64,000 nt of DNA from Choristoneura fumiferana (GCF_025370935.1 NC_133496.1:8430646-8494645); one strand, 5' to 3'. Counted from the stretch's first letter, positions 19,975-31,863 are shown. The notes: generated by a model not told the origin, from the letters alone. Translations and numbers: made by a program.

Positions 19975-20321
19975 AATAACTATTTCACCTCAGCAGCTCA
20001 AAAAGGCTGATTTTGCTTTTAAACATCAGTGAGCAAAATGCGATTTTGCTCAGTCCGTGAGACAAAGTAACTTTTTAATATTTTTTTTAAATGCTGAATA
20101 CAGTGCTGGGTCTACTATCTGAATTCCAAATATTTGAACTTGAGTTTGATCCGTTACTTTTACTTCAACATGAAAAAAGCGAGAGATAGGATCAAACGAA
20201 ACTAAGTTCGATAATCAAATTCTGTAGGCCTAAAAGAAACAAACAATATTAAACGTTCGGGTTCAGATACACATAACCGCAAAATAAAAAAAACGTCTGT
20301 TATAGTATAGAATATCTTTTT

Positions 20322-20612
20322 TTATTCGACTGGATGGCAAACGAGCAAGTGGGTCTCCTGATGGTAGAGAGAGAGCAGAGATCACCACCGCCCATAGGCA
20401 CCTGCAACACTAGGAGGATTGCAGATGCGTTGCCAACCTAGAGGCCTAAGATGGGATACCTCAAGTGCCTGTCTTACTCTCCACGCTGAAACACAACTTA
20501 CAGAGCAAGCACTGCCGCTTTACGGCTGGATTAGCGAGCAAGATGGTGGTAGCAATCCGGGCGGACCTTGCACAAGGTCCTACCACCTGCAACTACACAC
20601 TACTACACATTA
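20322..20612 (-). mobile_element. LINE 3' untranslated end, reverse orientation
   Basis: It starts with a T run and ATTCGACTGGATGGCAAACG, then GTGGGTCTCCTGATGGTAG and AAGATGGGATACCTCAAGTG, ending TAGCAATCCGGGCGGACCTT. The forward version of the first part is at 53330-53418 with an A-rich tail. The small ORFs here are spurious. Confidence 0.6.
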
Positions 20613-20689
20613 CTACAGGGACTTCATATAGCGCTTGTTCGAAGTAATTATTGTTGAAGTAAATTTTTGTTTCATTTTACGGTAGCGTT

Positions 20690-20745
20690 CATGTAGGAGA
20701 TGCCTATGTCCAACAGTGGACGTCCCACAGCTGAAATGATCAAGT
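20690..20745 (+). mobile_element. LINE/SINE tail fragment
   Basis: TATGTCCAACAGTGGACGTC followed by CCACAGCTGAAATGATC, the 3' end wording shared with 15840 and 53260. Confidence 0.5.
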
Positions 20746-20749
20746 AACA

Positions 20750-22632
20750 AAACAGTTTTTTTTTCTAGGATCACGCTTGTCTTTATCAATTCATCTGTCA
20801 CAGCATTGCCCCGAATCTACTGGACTGATTTAACACAATTTATTATTGTCCAAAACGTGTTATAGGAATAATTTAATTTTGAATTTAGTGACATAACAAA
20901 TAATTTATAGGTACTGGTACGTATCAAAATACATAAAGTTTAAAAAGCATAGTGGACCAAAATACATAATGGTAATTTGTTACTTATAATACATTTTTCT
21001 CGGAAATTAAAATCTTAACAGGATTGTTACAGGATAAATCTAACCTAGCCTAAACCAATCTTGTACGAGTAGATTACATGATCATAATAGTTTCTTAAAG
21101 TTTCACCGAAAATTATCTTATGTCAAATGAAATGACCATTATGTAATTCTTCCATTACTATATTTAAACTTTATTTATTTTGACATGTTCCCAATTATAC
21201 CCTTCGTCAGAGTAGTGAGAACAGACTGACGCATTAACTATTTCGTTCTGTTTCTTTTGAGATCCGAAACCCTAAATATTACAATCGAATTGAAACCTGG
21301 CACTATTGTACCGTTTTTGTCAAACTTAAAACCTAAAATTGCTAAAAGTGGCTCCGAAGCGGTAACGTTTCGTGTGCTCTGCCTACCCCACTTGGGAATA
21401 CAGGCGTGATGATTGTGTGTTGTTGTGTGTGTGTGAATTGAAACTCTCTTCCATGAATTCGGTTAAAATATATATATATTTCATATAAGACGGGAAAAAC
21501 GAGCTTGCGGGTAACCTGAATTTACAGAAATAGTAAACTCAATATTTGTATGTTGGCTTGTATAATATACACTTCTGTATCCGCTTGGAGTATTTATTTC
21601 CGGGGTTGCTGGCCGTTCTGTTATCAAAATAAGGTAAATAGGCTAAAAGATAAATTTATTTTCGTAATGGTTAAAATACATTTTCAATAGACATCAATTT
21701 TAGCAGACTCCATTCACACGTAAGACTTGCTATATATTTTGAGGCGTGGGAATATGGCAACATAAAAATTAAGTTACATGCATCTGCCTTGAAGGTCAGT
21801 TCGGCAAATAGCTCATAGGATCGCTTTGCTGTCTGTCCGTCCATCAGCCTGTCAAGACCCTTTTTGTTAGGAACATGTACAGGTAAGTGGAAATAATTTT
21901 ACATACCTACTCATGTCTACTACCCTTATGAGCATTGAAAATCAAAAATTTCTTAGTCAACAGAACTAACACAACTTTCTGAAAAATAAGTACAGGGTAT
22001 GCTTGTATTGCAGTCAGGTTCACACAATTGATAGATACGATTTTCAAAATAAGGTAGTTCTGGACTCTCCTTACTCAGAATCACGAGTATGTACTATTGA
22101 TTAAGACGCAGAATGGTTTTTTTTTTCATACAGTTTACCTCTATATGGGTCGTTACGAAATGGACACATAAAATTATAATGGAAAATTGGGGACGTTTTT
22201 TTCCTCCTTCAAAATCAACAGTGCTCGTGACTCTAAGGAGAACCCAGGATTATCTTATTATGAAAAAAAAATGCCCAGCTACCTCTTGCCAAACTTCTAA
22301 ACTTCCTTTAGAAGACCTAGTAAGCTAAACTTTTCTTTTTTCTTTTAACCACAGGCTTCAATCATATAACCGAAACGTTGGCTGCATACTTAACTACGAT
22401 ACAGAAAATTCCGAAATATACTTTCGGAAGCTGAACAAGAGACGTAACAAATATCTTTGCGAAGTTTCTCGAAAATTGATTAACCAGGACCATTCGGAGG
22501 AAACATATCGGATTTCAGCTTTGTTACCTGATACTTTGCTTCCTTTCAAACCTTATGGAATCGTGACAATGTAAAAAAATATGCAAATGCGAGTCATTTT
22601 GAAAAGGATCATTCATCTCAGCTCTCAGGCTA
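20750..22632. other. No gene seen (1.9 kb)
   Basis: AT-rich spacer with a (GT)n patch near 21416-21432 and an (AT)n patch near 21468-21478, which is longer in the second copy. The 22113-22328 ORF has no recognisable motif and is kept in the second block copy, which is expected from the duplication alone. Confidence 0.5.
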
Positions 22633-22841
22633 TATAATAATAATAATAATAAATTAATTTATTTCGGGCAACTTGGCCCATACAATAAATACCTTACAGA
22701 CTAACATACATATTTATAATCAATATTTAAAACTAATTTGGTGACAAAACGGCGTGACCCCGTTGAGTCACCGTCCCCGACGTCGCATTCATCTGCGGCA
22801 TGGTGCCCCGGTACCGCCGGAACACGACTTCTTTCGTTATA
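22633..22841 (-). mobile_element. Copy-specific retroposon insertion
   Basis: About 205 bp absent from the second block copy (junction at 40655). TATA is repeated at both ends. It starts with an (ATA)n run and TTATTTCGGGCAACTTGGCC, a reverse LINE/SINE 3' end, and ends ACGACTTCTTTCG. Confidence 0.7.
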
Positions 22842-23062
22842 AGTCCTACTATTGGGCACAGTTCTTTAATACAGAATGAAAGGGCTTGGGCTCTTGTTGG
22901 CCCACGGGCTTAGTGCGGACTGCAAACTTTACACACACCAATTTTTTTTTTGCAAATGTGTGGAAGTTTCATACATCACAAACTTTTCAAATGTGAATTT
23001 GCAAAATTTTCCAAAAACTCAAAGACGCCATAGATCAAACCACTAGGCCACCATGGCCTATA
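22842..23062 (-). mobile_element. tRNA-derived SINE, reverse, nearly full length
   Basis: GTCCTACTATTGGGCACAG, then TGAAAGGGCTTGGGCTC, and finally AACCACTAGGCCACCATGGC, which is the inverted A-box head. Same family as 63752-64000. The second copy is at 40653-40876. Confidence 0.7.
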
Positions 23063-23587
23063 AAAAGAACAGTACAAAATAACTCCATAACTCGCAACTA
23101 CCTACACGACACTGCCAGAGGTGGTGCTAAAAGCTCCGAAGCAATCTAGTTAGTACTTCAGACAGACAAACAAACTAGAACATCTAGACAATGCAAATCT
23201 GGGAGTAGTTGCCAATAATTCTACAGCCGTTTGGCACTGTAATCCCGGCCTGCTGAATACCGTTGGCAAAGACAACAAAATATGCGGTAGGGTGCCTCCT
23301 AACACAGGACGCTCGAGCCAACAAAAATTGTTACGTAGAAATTGTTAATGAAAATAAATAATTTTTGTTTTGTTTTTGTTTGTTTAAAAGACGTGAAATT
23401 TCCACTTCGCTTCGCTTGCAGCCTTCTCCCGTGGTTTCAGATGCTTCAATTTAATTCGATAGTTGAATTAAAGTACCTAACGGGATTTCAGTAATTTTCT
23501 ACGGGAATTCAATACTTATCTACATAGAGGTCCTCATTTACGATGCTTGAAAATAACACTATTCACGTCAAATCACGTGTCTACAAT

Positions 23588-23729
23588 GAGGGTTTTCACA
23601 GAGGTGAAATATTTTGACGTTTGCTCGTGATTGGTTAAAAAACTAAATGAGCCAATCGCAAGCAAACGTCAAAAGGACCTCACGATACTAACGCCATCTA
23701 GCGATATTTCGCCTCTGTTAAAACCCTCC
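23588..23729. mobile_element. Hairpin MITE (GAGGGTTTT..CAGAGG ends)
   Basis: GAGGGTTTTCACAGAGGTGA at the left pairs with CGCCTCTGTTAAAACCCTC at the right, and GACGTTTGCTCGTGATTGG pairs with the inner CCAATCGCAAGCAAACGTC. The terminal wording resembles the segments at 26360-26420 and 28380-28440. Confidence 0.7.
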
Positions 23730-23989
23730 TTATTGATATAGGTGTCGCTCGGTGTGACGTCACGCGGAACTTTGAAGAAAGAAAGACATAAAATACATCA
23801 ACACAACAACACTTTTGTTGTTTGACATTAGTACAATTAGACAACACCGTTGCGAATCGGATACTGACTCAGCGTAATAATGAAGCATTAAAACACCCAG
23901 GGCTGATTTTCCAGACAGCACCATCGGTGATCCTCGGATCTCAATAAAGATATATAATAATATTCACTACCTTACCACTACTTACCTTA

Positions 23990-24115
23990 CCTTAATTACC
24001 TTTGCCTTTGCTTTTGCCTTTATACTTAACACTTTACTTTTATTTATGTAACCTTTTTGTTTTTCCTTTTTGTACAATAAAGAGTATAAACAAACAAACA
24101 AACAAACAAACACTA
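23990..24115. repeat. Low-complexity (CCTTTG/ACAA)n tract
   Basis: ACCTTACC and TTGCCTTTGCTTTTGCC runs are followed by AAACAAACAAACAAACAAAC. Probably a LINE 3' end with its tail. Confidence 0.5.
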
Positions 24116-24179
24116 TTAACTACTACATGAATAAATAATTTTCACCTCCTGTTCCGGTTCCGGTAGATAGCCGGGTGGA

Positions 24180-24770
24180 AAATTGCTTTTCACACCTCTC
24201 CTTCAGAAAAGTAACTATTCCTCCCTGACGAGAGGGAGCAAAGTGCAACTTTTCTGTTCAAGGCTTTTCTAAGTATTTTATTGCAAATGCCATTTTTTGA
24301 AGTTGATAATTATAAAGCCACGCCAGTTTCTATGCTGGTTATTTTTTAATAATATTTAGAATTCGTTTTTTTCAAGTTTCTTAATGCTCGGTGTGAAAAG
24401 TTGTATTCATATTCATATTCATTTATTGCGATCATGCTCATTTGTACAATTATTGTAGACCTTAAAGTAAACATGCGAGTAGGTACATGATACCCCCTAA
24501 CACTGCAATTTTCTTACATTCTAAATTGTTTATTAAATTTAAATTGTTTGATACATTATTTGTATGAGCCACTCGGGGGTAAAATTATTTTCATCTTGGG
24601 CGTTAACACTTGAATCCCTCATTACGCTCAGGATTCTACTTTAGAATCCCTCGCTACGCTCAGGATTCTATTGCAGAATCCTTCGCTACATTCTGGATTC
24701 AATTTACGCCCTCGCCGTAAATACACCATTTTGCTCCCTTGTGACACAAATAACTATTTCATCTCTAGGG
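24180..24770 (-). mobile_element. Single arm of the fold-back family with nested LINE tail
   Basis: It carries CACACCTCTCCTTCAGAAAA through TTTTGCTCCCTTGTGACAC, i.e. one arm of the 19191-19974 family. It is interrupted at about 24404-24563 by an (ATTCAT)n-led reverse LINE 3' end flanked by TTGTAT on both sides. Confidence 0.65.
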
Positions 24771-24876
24771 TGGAAAGTATTTTTTTTTAATTTTTCAATT
24801 AGCCACGGAGTCGAAGATAATTGAGTTACGTCAATGACACTATTTTTTCAGGTTTCAGCATGGCCATCTAGATGAA

Positions 24877-25124
24877 CGTCGTGACCAAGGACCTTATATA
24901 AAACACTGGAGGTTGAACGCCGAACATCCGTTTGAAACAAGAAATTTGATCTTTATTACTTAACGAACATATTCCATCTGTTTCTTTAGTTAGGTTAAGA
25001 AAGAGATGGAAGTCATTCGTGAAATGTGAAAGAAAGAGATGGAATATATAAATAAGTAAAAAGGTCAAACTTCTTCGTTCGGCGTTCAACCTCCAGTTTT
25101 GTAAATAAGCTACTTGGTCGTGAC
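24877..25124. mobile_element. Fold-back element (GGAGGTTGAACGCCGAAC arms)
   Basis: CGTGACCAAGGACCTTATAT and CTGGAGGTTGAACGCCGAAC on the left are mirrored by GTTCGGCGTTCAACCTCCAG and TACTTGGTCGTGACC on the right. The arms are about 50 bp around a 150-bp AT-rich middle. The minus ORF inside is not convincing. Confidence 0.7.
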
Positions 25125-25129
25125 CAACT

Positions 25130-26214
25130 CGATTTTTTTAATAGTCGGCCGTGGCAAGTGGTTAGTAGAAAAGGTACCGTTGGAGGTTAGATATAAGTAA
25201 ATTAAATTTATTATTATTCTAATTTTTTTTGTAGTACTTTACTTTCCTCACAGTCGAAATGAAAAGTAGTGTAACTCGGGTGAAATTACCCATTTCCCCT
25301 CGAACTATAAAATCTCGGTTGAAATTGGTCACTTTCCACCCTTGGTTATCAATCCACTATGGTAAACTATGAAACATATTTATCCTGTGACTTTAAAAAC
25401 ATTAAATTATCTTTATTGTGTTGTATTCTGACGCTACCACTCCGAGACACTAGCTGCAGCCTCACCCACGAGTATTAAGCCGGGACAGAGATGGAACTTC
25501 GACACTGTGCTGTCACTTAGACTGCAAATATATAATATTTCAGTACCAAATAGCCGTTACCCGCTACTTATCTCGCATTTGAAATTCCGGGAAATTGCAA
25601 AAAACTCCGTGAGGGGAACCTCTTTTAATAGTGACAAAATGTGCATTATTTTAATTTGAAATTAAAGATTTCACCTTGCATGAATTAAACAACTGCATCA
25701 TCTTTTTTAAGACTGACAATATGGATGTACCTACTAAATAAATAATGTTTATTTTTAAATCACAATTTCATGATCGTCATAAAGTCTTAATGTAACAGCG
25801 AAATAATTACGATTAACATATTTTTTTTTATTAAATAATACGTAAATGTAAGTGAAACTGAAAACTATTAAAATAATGATCACAATATAGTGGTTTTAAT
25901 AATTATATTACTTTTATTATCTTACAATTGAATAAAATGAATGCTTCATCTTTAATCCATTTACGTAATTTAAATTCAAATATACGCGCATAAAATAACT
26001 GTTACATGTTACAGTTGTAATAATAAAGGCGTCTAGTTCAACTTAAATCATTATTTGAGCGCCAACAGTAGCGAAACCCAACCTGAATAAACAAACAAAG
26101 ACAAATAACCAAGTTAGGAGTTAATTACAAGAAGATAAGTTTTGCCGCGTAAGCAGGCCAAAAACCGGGTAAGAAAATAAACACAACATTAATACAATAA
26201 TAGCAACACACATT
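25130..26214. other. No gene seen
   Basis: About 1.1 kb of AT-rich spacer without ORFs of note. Confidence 0.5.
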
Positions 26215-26535
26215 AATAGCAATTTTCCGGAAAAAATAAAGCAAGATTATTTAAAACTCAGTTTATTATTATCATAACGAGTACTGCCGTTCATACCAAT
26301 TTCTGGCTTAAATTTTTGCTAGATGCTGTTGTGAAAATGTATGGGAAATGAGGGTTTTTGACATGCGAAATATTCCTAGATGGCGTTAACATCAGAGGTC
26401 CGTTTGACGGCTTGTGAATAGCTCAATTAATACTAGATTTTGCACCAAGCAGAAAGTTATTTATTATTGTACCGAGTACCGATTTGGACCCCGAGCGTTA
26501 GCGAGGGCTTTAAAAGGCACGAAGGCAATATAAAT
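26215..26535 (+). repeat. 336-bp unit, left copy
   Basis: From AATAGCAATTTTCCGGAAAA to GGCAATATAAAT. A second copy is at 27412-27747; the other block has only one, at about 44055-44386. The unit contains GAGGGTTTTTGACATGCGAA and CTAGATGGCGTTAACATC, wording shared with the 23588 MITE family. Confidence 0.8.
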
Positions 26536-27176
26536 CGCTTCGCATCGCTTCGCATCGCTTCGGCATCGCTTCGCATCGCTTCGCATCGCTTCGCATCGCT
26601 TCGCATCGCTTCGCATGCTTTCGCATCGCTTCGCATCGCTTCGCATCGCTTCGCATCGCTTCGCATCGCTTCGCATCGCTTCGCATCGCTTCGCATCGCT
26701 CGCATCGCTTCGCATCGCTTCGCATCGCTTCGTATCGCTTCGCATCGCTTCGCATCGCTTCGCATCGCTTCGCATCGCTTCGCATGCTTCGCATCGCTTC
26801 GCATCGCTTCGCATCGCTTCGCATTCGCTTCGCATCGCTTCGCATCGCTTCGCATCGCTTCGCATCGCTTCGCATCGCTTCGCATCGCTTCGCATCGCTT
26901 GCATCGCTTCGCATCGCTTCGCATCCGCTTCGCATCGCTCGCATCGCTTCGCATCGCTTCGGGCATCGCTTTCGCATCGCTTCTCATCGCTTCGCATCGC
27001 TTCGCATCGCTTCGCATCGCTTCGCATCGCTTCGCATCGCTTTCGCATCGCTTCGCATCGCTCGCATCGCTTCGCATCGCTTCGCATCGCTTCGCATCGC
27101 ATCGCATCGCATCGCATCGCATCGCATCGCTTCGCATCGCATCGCAATCGCTCGCTTCGCATCGCATCGCATCGCA
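26536..27176. repeat. Decamer minisatellite TTCGCATCGC, about 64 units
   Basis: Near-perfect 10-bp repeats made of two related pentamers, TTCGC and ATCGC. One-base insertions and deletions shift the phase in several places, and the last 80 bases contain pure ATCGC pentamer runs. The repeat lacks stop codons, so five long frames (up to 252 codons, both strands) are open; these are not genes. The array is absent from the second block copy and is far more GC-rich than its surroundings. Confidence 0.97.
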
Positions 27177-27411
27177 GTATCGCAAAATGCTTATATGAGT
27201 AGTGATGGTTGCTGTTCGTAATTTTCCTTTTCAGTTAATGTTAGTAAGCAAATTTAAAAAGTTAGAGCAGCGGACAATAATGGATTTTTTTCATACATAT
27301 TCATGGCCTAGGCCAAGAAGTTATGTAGGGAGGTGGTAGGGAGCCATAAATGAGAAACTTCATGTCTCCATTTCGTGACATTAACGCATACATTTCCGAG
27401 CATGTTTGAGA
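27177..27411. other. Copy-specific 235-bp segment
   Basis: Sequence between the minisatellite and the second 336-bp unit, absent from the other block copy. No gene seen. Confidence 0.6.
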
Positions 27412-27747
27412 AATAGCAATTTTCCGGAAAAAATAAAGCAAGATTATTTTAAAACTCAGCTTATTATTATCATAACGTTGTAGATACTGCCGTTCATACC
27501 AATTATGTGAAGCTTAGATTATTTGCTAGATTATTTGTGTGAAAATGTATGAAAAATGAGGGTTTTTGACAGGCGAAATATTCCTAGATGGCGTTAACAT
27601 CAAGAGGTCCGTTTGACGTGGCTTGTGAATAGCTCAATTAATTCTAGATTGTTGCACCAACCAGAAAGTTATTTATTATCGTACCGAGTGCCGATTTGGA
27701 CCCCGAGCGTTAGCGAGGGCTTTAAAAGGCACGAGGGCAATATAAAT
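27412..27747 (+). repeat. 336-bp unit, right copy
   Basis: Tandem partner of 26215-26535, continuing directly into TACTTAATGCGAG as in the other block copy downstream of its inserted element. Confidence 0.8.
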
Positions 27748-27749
27748 TA

Positions 27750-28450
27750 CTTAATGCGAGATGCATACATTGCTTTTCTTTCAACTATTACAGGAATAGT
27801 AAACGAAAAAAAAAACACTCATGCTAAACAATTAATAGGAAGGAAAGAAATGTCACTAGCACTCGATGATTCCATTTATGTGAGTAACTTTACATTCGCA
27901 CTGTCAAAAAATGTCCACGGAAAATTCGCAAGGTTCCCGCCAATTTGTGTTTTTTTTTACTCTCTTTCTTTTTTTTGGCAGAGTTAGTATAGTAGCAGAT
28001 AGTTTTACCCGCGATCTGTCAAATTTCGGATGGGCACCAGGTTGGCCAACCACACACTTTTTTTGAAATATACGGCTTCTTACTGTTTTTGGTAGGATTG
28101 GTAAGCAACAATTTTTTGTACGCAATCTGTCAAATTTTATATAACCGTCAGGTTGTCCAACCTAATACTAGATATTTTTACACTAAGCATGCTAATTTTA
28201 TAGCAAATACTTGTGACCTCTTTGGTGGTGCTATTAAAAAAAAAACAATGCAATAAAGGATTTTCATACATTTTTTCTGCTCTAGAGCAGAAAAGTCCCG
28301 CTTTGTGCTAGGTATTTAGTGCGGTTATGATGAAATTAAAGCATAGTTTGGAAGAAAATATTATTTATCAATCACGAACGTGGCACAAATGTCAAACGAA
28401 CCTCACGATACTAGCGCCACCTAGTCTGTCACAGAGACCCTAATTTATTT
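27750..28450. mobile_element. Right part of a GGCGTTAAC/AGCGCCAC TIR element
   Basis: The right end, GAACCTCACGATACTAGCGC and CACCTAGTCTGTCACAGAG, is the imperfect inverse of the segment at 26360-26420, so 26360-28445 may be one element. Inside are two direct repeats with CGATCTGTCAAATTTCGG / CGCAATCTGTCAAATTTT (27999 and 28120) and a small palindrome, TTCTGCTCTAGAGCAGAA. No ORF of note. Confidence 0.45.
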
Positions 28451-29300
28451 CTGAACTCAGTTTATTGTTCATGTCAATACGTGTGGTAGGTGTAGGTGGG
28501 CGTTTTCATAAAAACGTGAACATTTTCATTCAAAATGTATTTAGTTTTTTTGTACAAATTTTATGAGTCAGTTTTGTGACACCCAATACCGAGTGTGTGA
28601 AAAAAAAGTCACAATACTGAAATTTATGATTAGGACATTTTTTTAAACCATCGGAACCGATCGTGCTTCCAATCGAAATCCAAAATCGAAAAAAACAGAA
28701 AGGGTACACTTTTTTGTGAAAATGCCCAGGTACTGTCATGCTCAAATTATGTTTTTTCAGCAAGTTAATAAGCGATTTACGCGTGAAAGCGCAACAAAGA
28801 AAGAAATCATCATTATCATTCCAACCTACCTCTAGATTATGTTAGTGATGAAATAAATATTTCTTATTCTTATTCTTACATTGACAGGCGGCGGGCAGCG
28901 ACTTTTATACTGCAAGCTTTTATAATATGTAGAGAAGAGATCAAACTGTGACACGGAGAAAAATTGCATGCTAAACATCAGTGTTGAGGATGACTGCTTT
29001 CTGTTGGAAGTGTGTATACAAATAGGTGTGTGTTGAGAGCCTAGAGGCTACCATGGTGTTATTGGAATGACGCCTGTTGTGGAATTATTATTGTTATTAT
29101 CGTATCGGGTTCGCTATGTGGCTGAGCCTTCCCCTGTTTACACGGGAAACACGGGAACGTGACTCTATTTTCCGCCCCTAAACAAATATTTTCGAGATCC
29201 CCTACTGCTGCTTGTATTCAATTTGCCACGATGGATGGCCGTCAGCTGTGAGCGGAATGTGTTCTTGTTTATTAAAAATAAGTAAAAGTAAACAAAATTA
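28451..29300. other. No gene seen
   Basis: Spacer with a LINE-like tail at 28845-28877 (GAAATAAATATTTCTTATTC with TTATTC repeats). Nothing coding is recognised. Confidence 0.45.
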
Positions 29301-29309
29301 TAGGACACA

Positions 29310-29352
29310 ATCATCAGCCGGAAGACGTCCACTGCTGAACAAAGGTCTCCCC
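29310..29352 (-). mobile_element. RTE-like LINE 3' terminus fragment
   Basis: ATCAGCCGGAAGACGTCCAC followed by TGCTGAACAAAGGTCTCCCC, the same end as at 54060. Confidence 0.6.
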
Positions 29353-30300
29353 TTTAGAACGTCATAAAGAATAACACAAACATATGTATAATTTTCAGCT
29401 GTTTATTTATTAGCGTTCTTAAGGTACTGTTCTATGACGGATAGACAGACGTCGGTCCGTATGGACGGATCGAGCGGACGGATTGTCAGTAAATATGGTG
29501 AAACTAAGCGAGTTATGTTTGTAATTTTTCGGGTACGGTAGCCTAAAAATCTTTAAACAGCCTACAACGAAAATGTTTGAGTCTTAAGGTAATGGAATTT
29601 GGGATTGAGCCTATTCTGCCCCACGCGAGTTGAAAATGCCGTCGCAAAGCTATATTTGGAGCCATAATGGACAAAATGGTTGTCTAATAATTATCTACTC
29701 TTTGAGCAGGATAGTCAAAGGTAAGGTAGAGTAGGGTAGGTTCGAAATTTGTAAAAAAAAATAACGAAGATACCTATAAAATTTAATTTGTCCATAAAGG
29801 TGAACGTTATTTTTCGAGTCGTGACTCATGTTTTCGGTCGCGTAATTTTGGTTTCGCACAAAAGTCCTATTTGTGTAACTTTTTGCGTCACCGTGGCACA
29901 AATTCGACCTTTGTACAAAAATTCAAATTCTAAAATTCTAATGATTTATTCAGTAAATAGGCCGCAATGGGCATTTTTACACGTCATTTTTTAAACTACC
30001 AGCGCTTTTAGAAAGACCATCATTGCCAAGAAGAATGCACCGCAAGAAACTTGGCAGAAAGTCATTTTTTCATAATAATATAATTACAAATAAAATACTT
30101 AAAAACTATATTATAAAAAAAATACAGGGATGTATGGGGTCCCTTAGTTACAATACTAAACACTAACTATATCTAAACTATATCTACGTTCAGTGGAAGT
30201 GTAGAATACTTCCACCGTCATAAATTTTAAAATTTTAAAGTACAAAACCGACTGCAAAAACAATTAGTACGCGACCGAAAATACGCGACTTACAACTTTG
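29353..30300. other. No gene; LINE-like fragment near 30000
   Basis: Spacer. About 29995-30130 (AAGAAGAATGCACCGCAAG, AAACTTGGCAGAAAGTCATT) is a familiar LINE-derived wording with an A-rich tail. Confidence 0.4.
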
Positions 30301-30908
30301 AAAAATTACGTTTTAAGCCAAAGGGCTTCACACTAAAGTTCTCTACACATTAAATACATCGTATCATGCCATGACCGTAATAGGAACGTGTCAGACGAAG
30401 TGACAAACGGAATGTCAAACGCATACATGGCACGGGACGACGACGGTTGCTTACGAAATGTGTAAGTGCCCACTAATCTCATACTTTTTGATACAAAAAA
30501 TATATTGAATGTAGCTTAAAATGTTTTTCAGCTAATTTTGTTTCCCAGTGCTAAAACTCTGATGTCTTGCTTTGCTCTCTGATTGCACAACAAAATTGAA
30601 CCAAAGTCACAATTCATGAAAATGTAAGTTAAATGATATGAAAAGAGTTAAAAAGAACGAACATTAGCTGAAGCTAAGAACTTAACCCAGGTTTTTTTTT
30701 TGGACGGACTGTTGCTGTTAGCCTCAGACGGTTTTAACAGCTTACCGGAGAGAGTGCGAGCAACCAGATCGGCTGCTCACAAGTAGGTTAACCAGTGTCC
30801 GCTTAAGGCAATTTATTCAGGCAACGACGTGATATCCACTACTTACCGGACACCCGCCACACTAACACTTTAGTAAGATTACTTTTCTAGATGAGCTACT
30901 CCCAGACG
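30301..30908. other. 608-bp segment absent from second block copy
   Basis: Replaced by CAC in the second copy (49579-49581). It contains a relative of the 13890-14097 element (about 30340-30490) and an unidentified part at 30690-30908 with TAACAGCTTACCGGAGAG. No ORF. Confidence 0.7.
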
Positions 30909-31446
30909 TTTGGCACGCTGGACGTTAAGAATCATACAGCTGATCTAACGCCTCTTAAATCTCTGCAATCTAAATCCCTGTAGAAGTCTCAGGACTTCTG
31001 CAGACTTCGAAATTGCACCTAGAAATCCAGGAACGCGCGAGCTCGGGATTTATTTCTAGCACAATGTTCGTTCTAACGCCGAATAAATGTCGTAAGCTCA
31101 GTCTACGTTCGCACCTAATAAAATTGTACCTACATTTTTATAGTACGCGGAATGGTACCTAGACTCGATGTTTACGAGCTGGTACCACTTACGGGTGACA
31201 GCGATCAGTAATAAACGGTTTATTGTACAGTTAAAGAAACTTAATCACGTACTAGGGTGGATGGATAGTTTGTGCTACTAATGTCATGTTGATATCCCAT
31301 ACATTTGTCCAAAAAATCAAGCGAAATAGATTAAGAAAAAGTTCCACCCTGGAACGTGATTCACTTTCCTTGAAAGTACTTTCATTTTAAAGAAAAAAAT
31401 TGGCAGAAAATAAAAACTCCGCTTATACTTGTAATTTTCAGAAGCT

Positions 31447-31863
31447 TTTTAGGGTTCCGTAGCCAAAATGGCAAAAAACGGAACCCTTATAGTTTCGCCA
31501 TGTCCTGTCTGTCTGTCTGTCTGTCTGTCCGTCCGCGGCTTTGCTCAGGAGTATCAATGCTAGAAAGCTGTAATTTGGCACAAATATATAATAATATGTA
31601 AACTATGCGACAAAATGGCACAATAAAAAATTCAAAAAAGTAGTACCTACCTACCTCCCATAGACGTAAAGTGGGGGTGTTTTTTTTTTCTCATCCAATC
31701 TTGTGGTGTGGGGTATCGTTGGATAGTCTTTTAAAAGCCATTACGGAGTTGCTAAAACGTTTTTCGATTCAGTGATTCATTTGCCAAATATTCAACTTTA
31801 AAGTGCAAATTTTCATTAAAATCGAGCGCCCCCCCCTCCTAAAATCTAATATAGGTACCTAAA
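31447..31863 (-). mobile_element. CCGGCCAAGAGCGTGTCGGA-family repeat, cut by the gap
   Basis: Reverse copy from TTTTTAGGGTTCCGTAGCC, with a (CTGT)n run at 31507-31530, to a C-homopolymer near 31830. The last 15-20 bases before the gap differ from the second block copy, as is common at a contig end. Confidence 0.65.

Larger units (their letters stand above)
14061..31863. repeat. First copy of an 18-kb duplicated block
   Basis: From GCGGTTGTGGTATGATACAG onwards the sequence is repeated from 31964 with roughly 98-99 percent identity by eye. It holds gene 2, the gene 1 promoter and all repeats listed between. Copy-specific parts are a retroposon at about 22637-22841, the minisatellite and tandem duplication at 26536-27747, and a 608-bp segment at 30301-30908. 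It ends at the 100-N gap. Confidence 0.9.

Noticed and set aside
26536..27176. CRISPR array
   Set aside because: No unique spacers, a eukaryotic context and a continuous 10-bp period.
26440..27221. Long ORFs of up to 252 codons on both strands (FASLRIASHR and RCEAMRSDAK repeats)
   Set aside because: They are translations of the stop-free decamer minisatellite in several overlapping frames, so they are not evidence of a protein.
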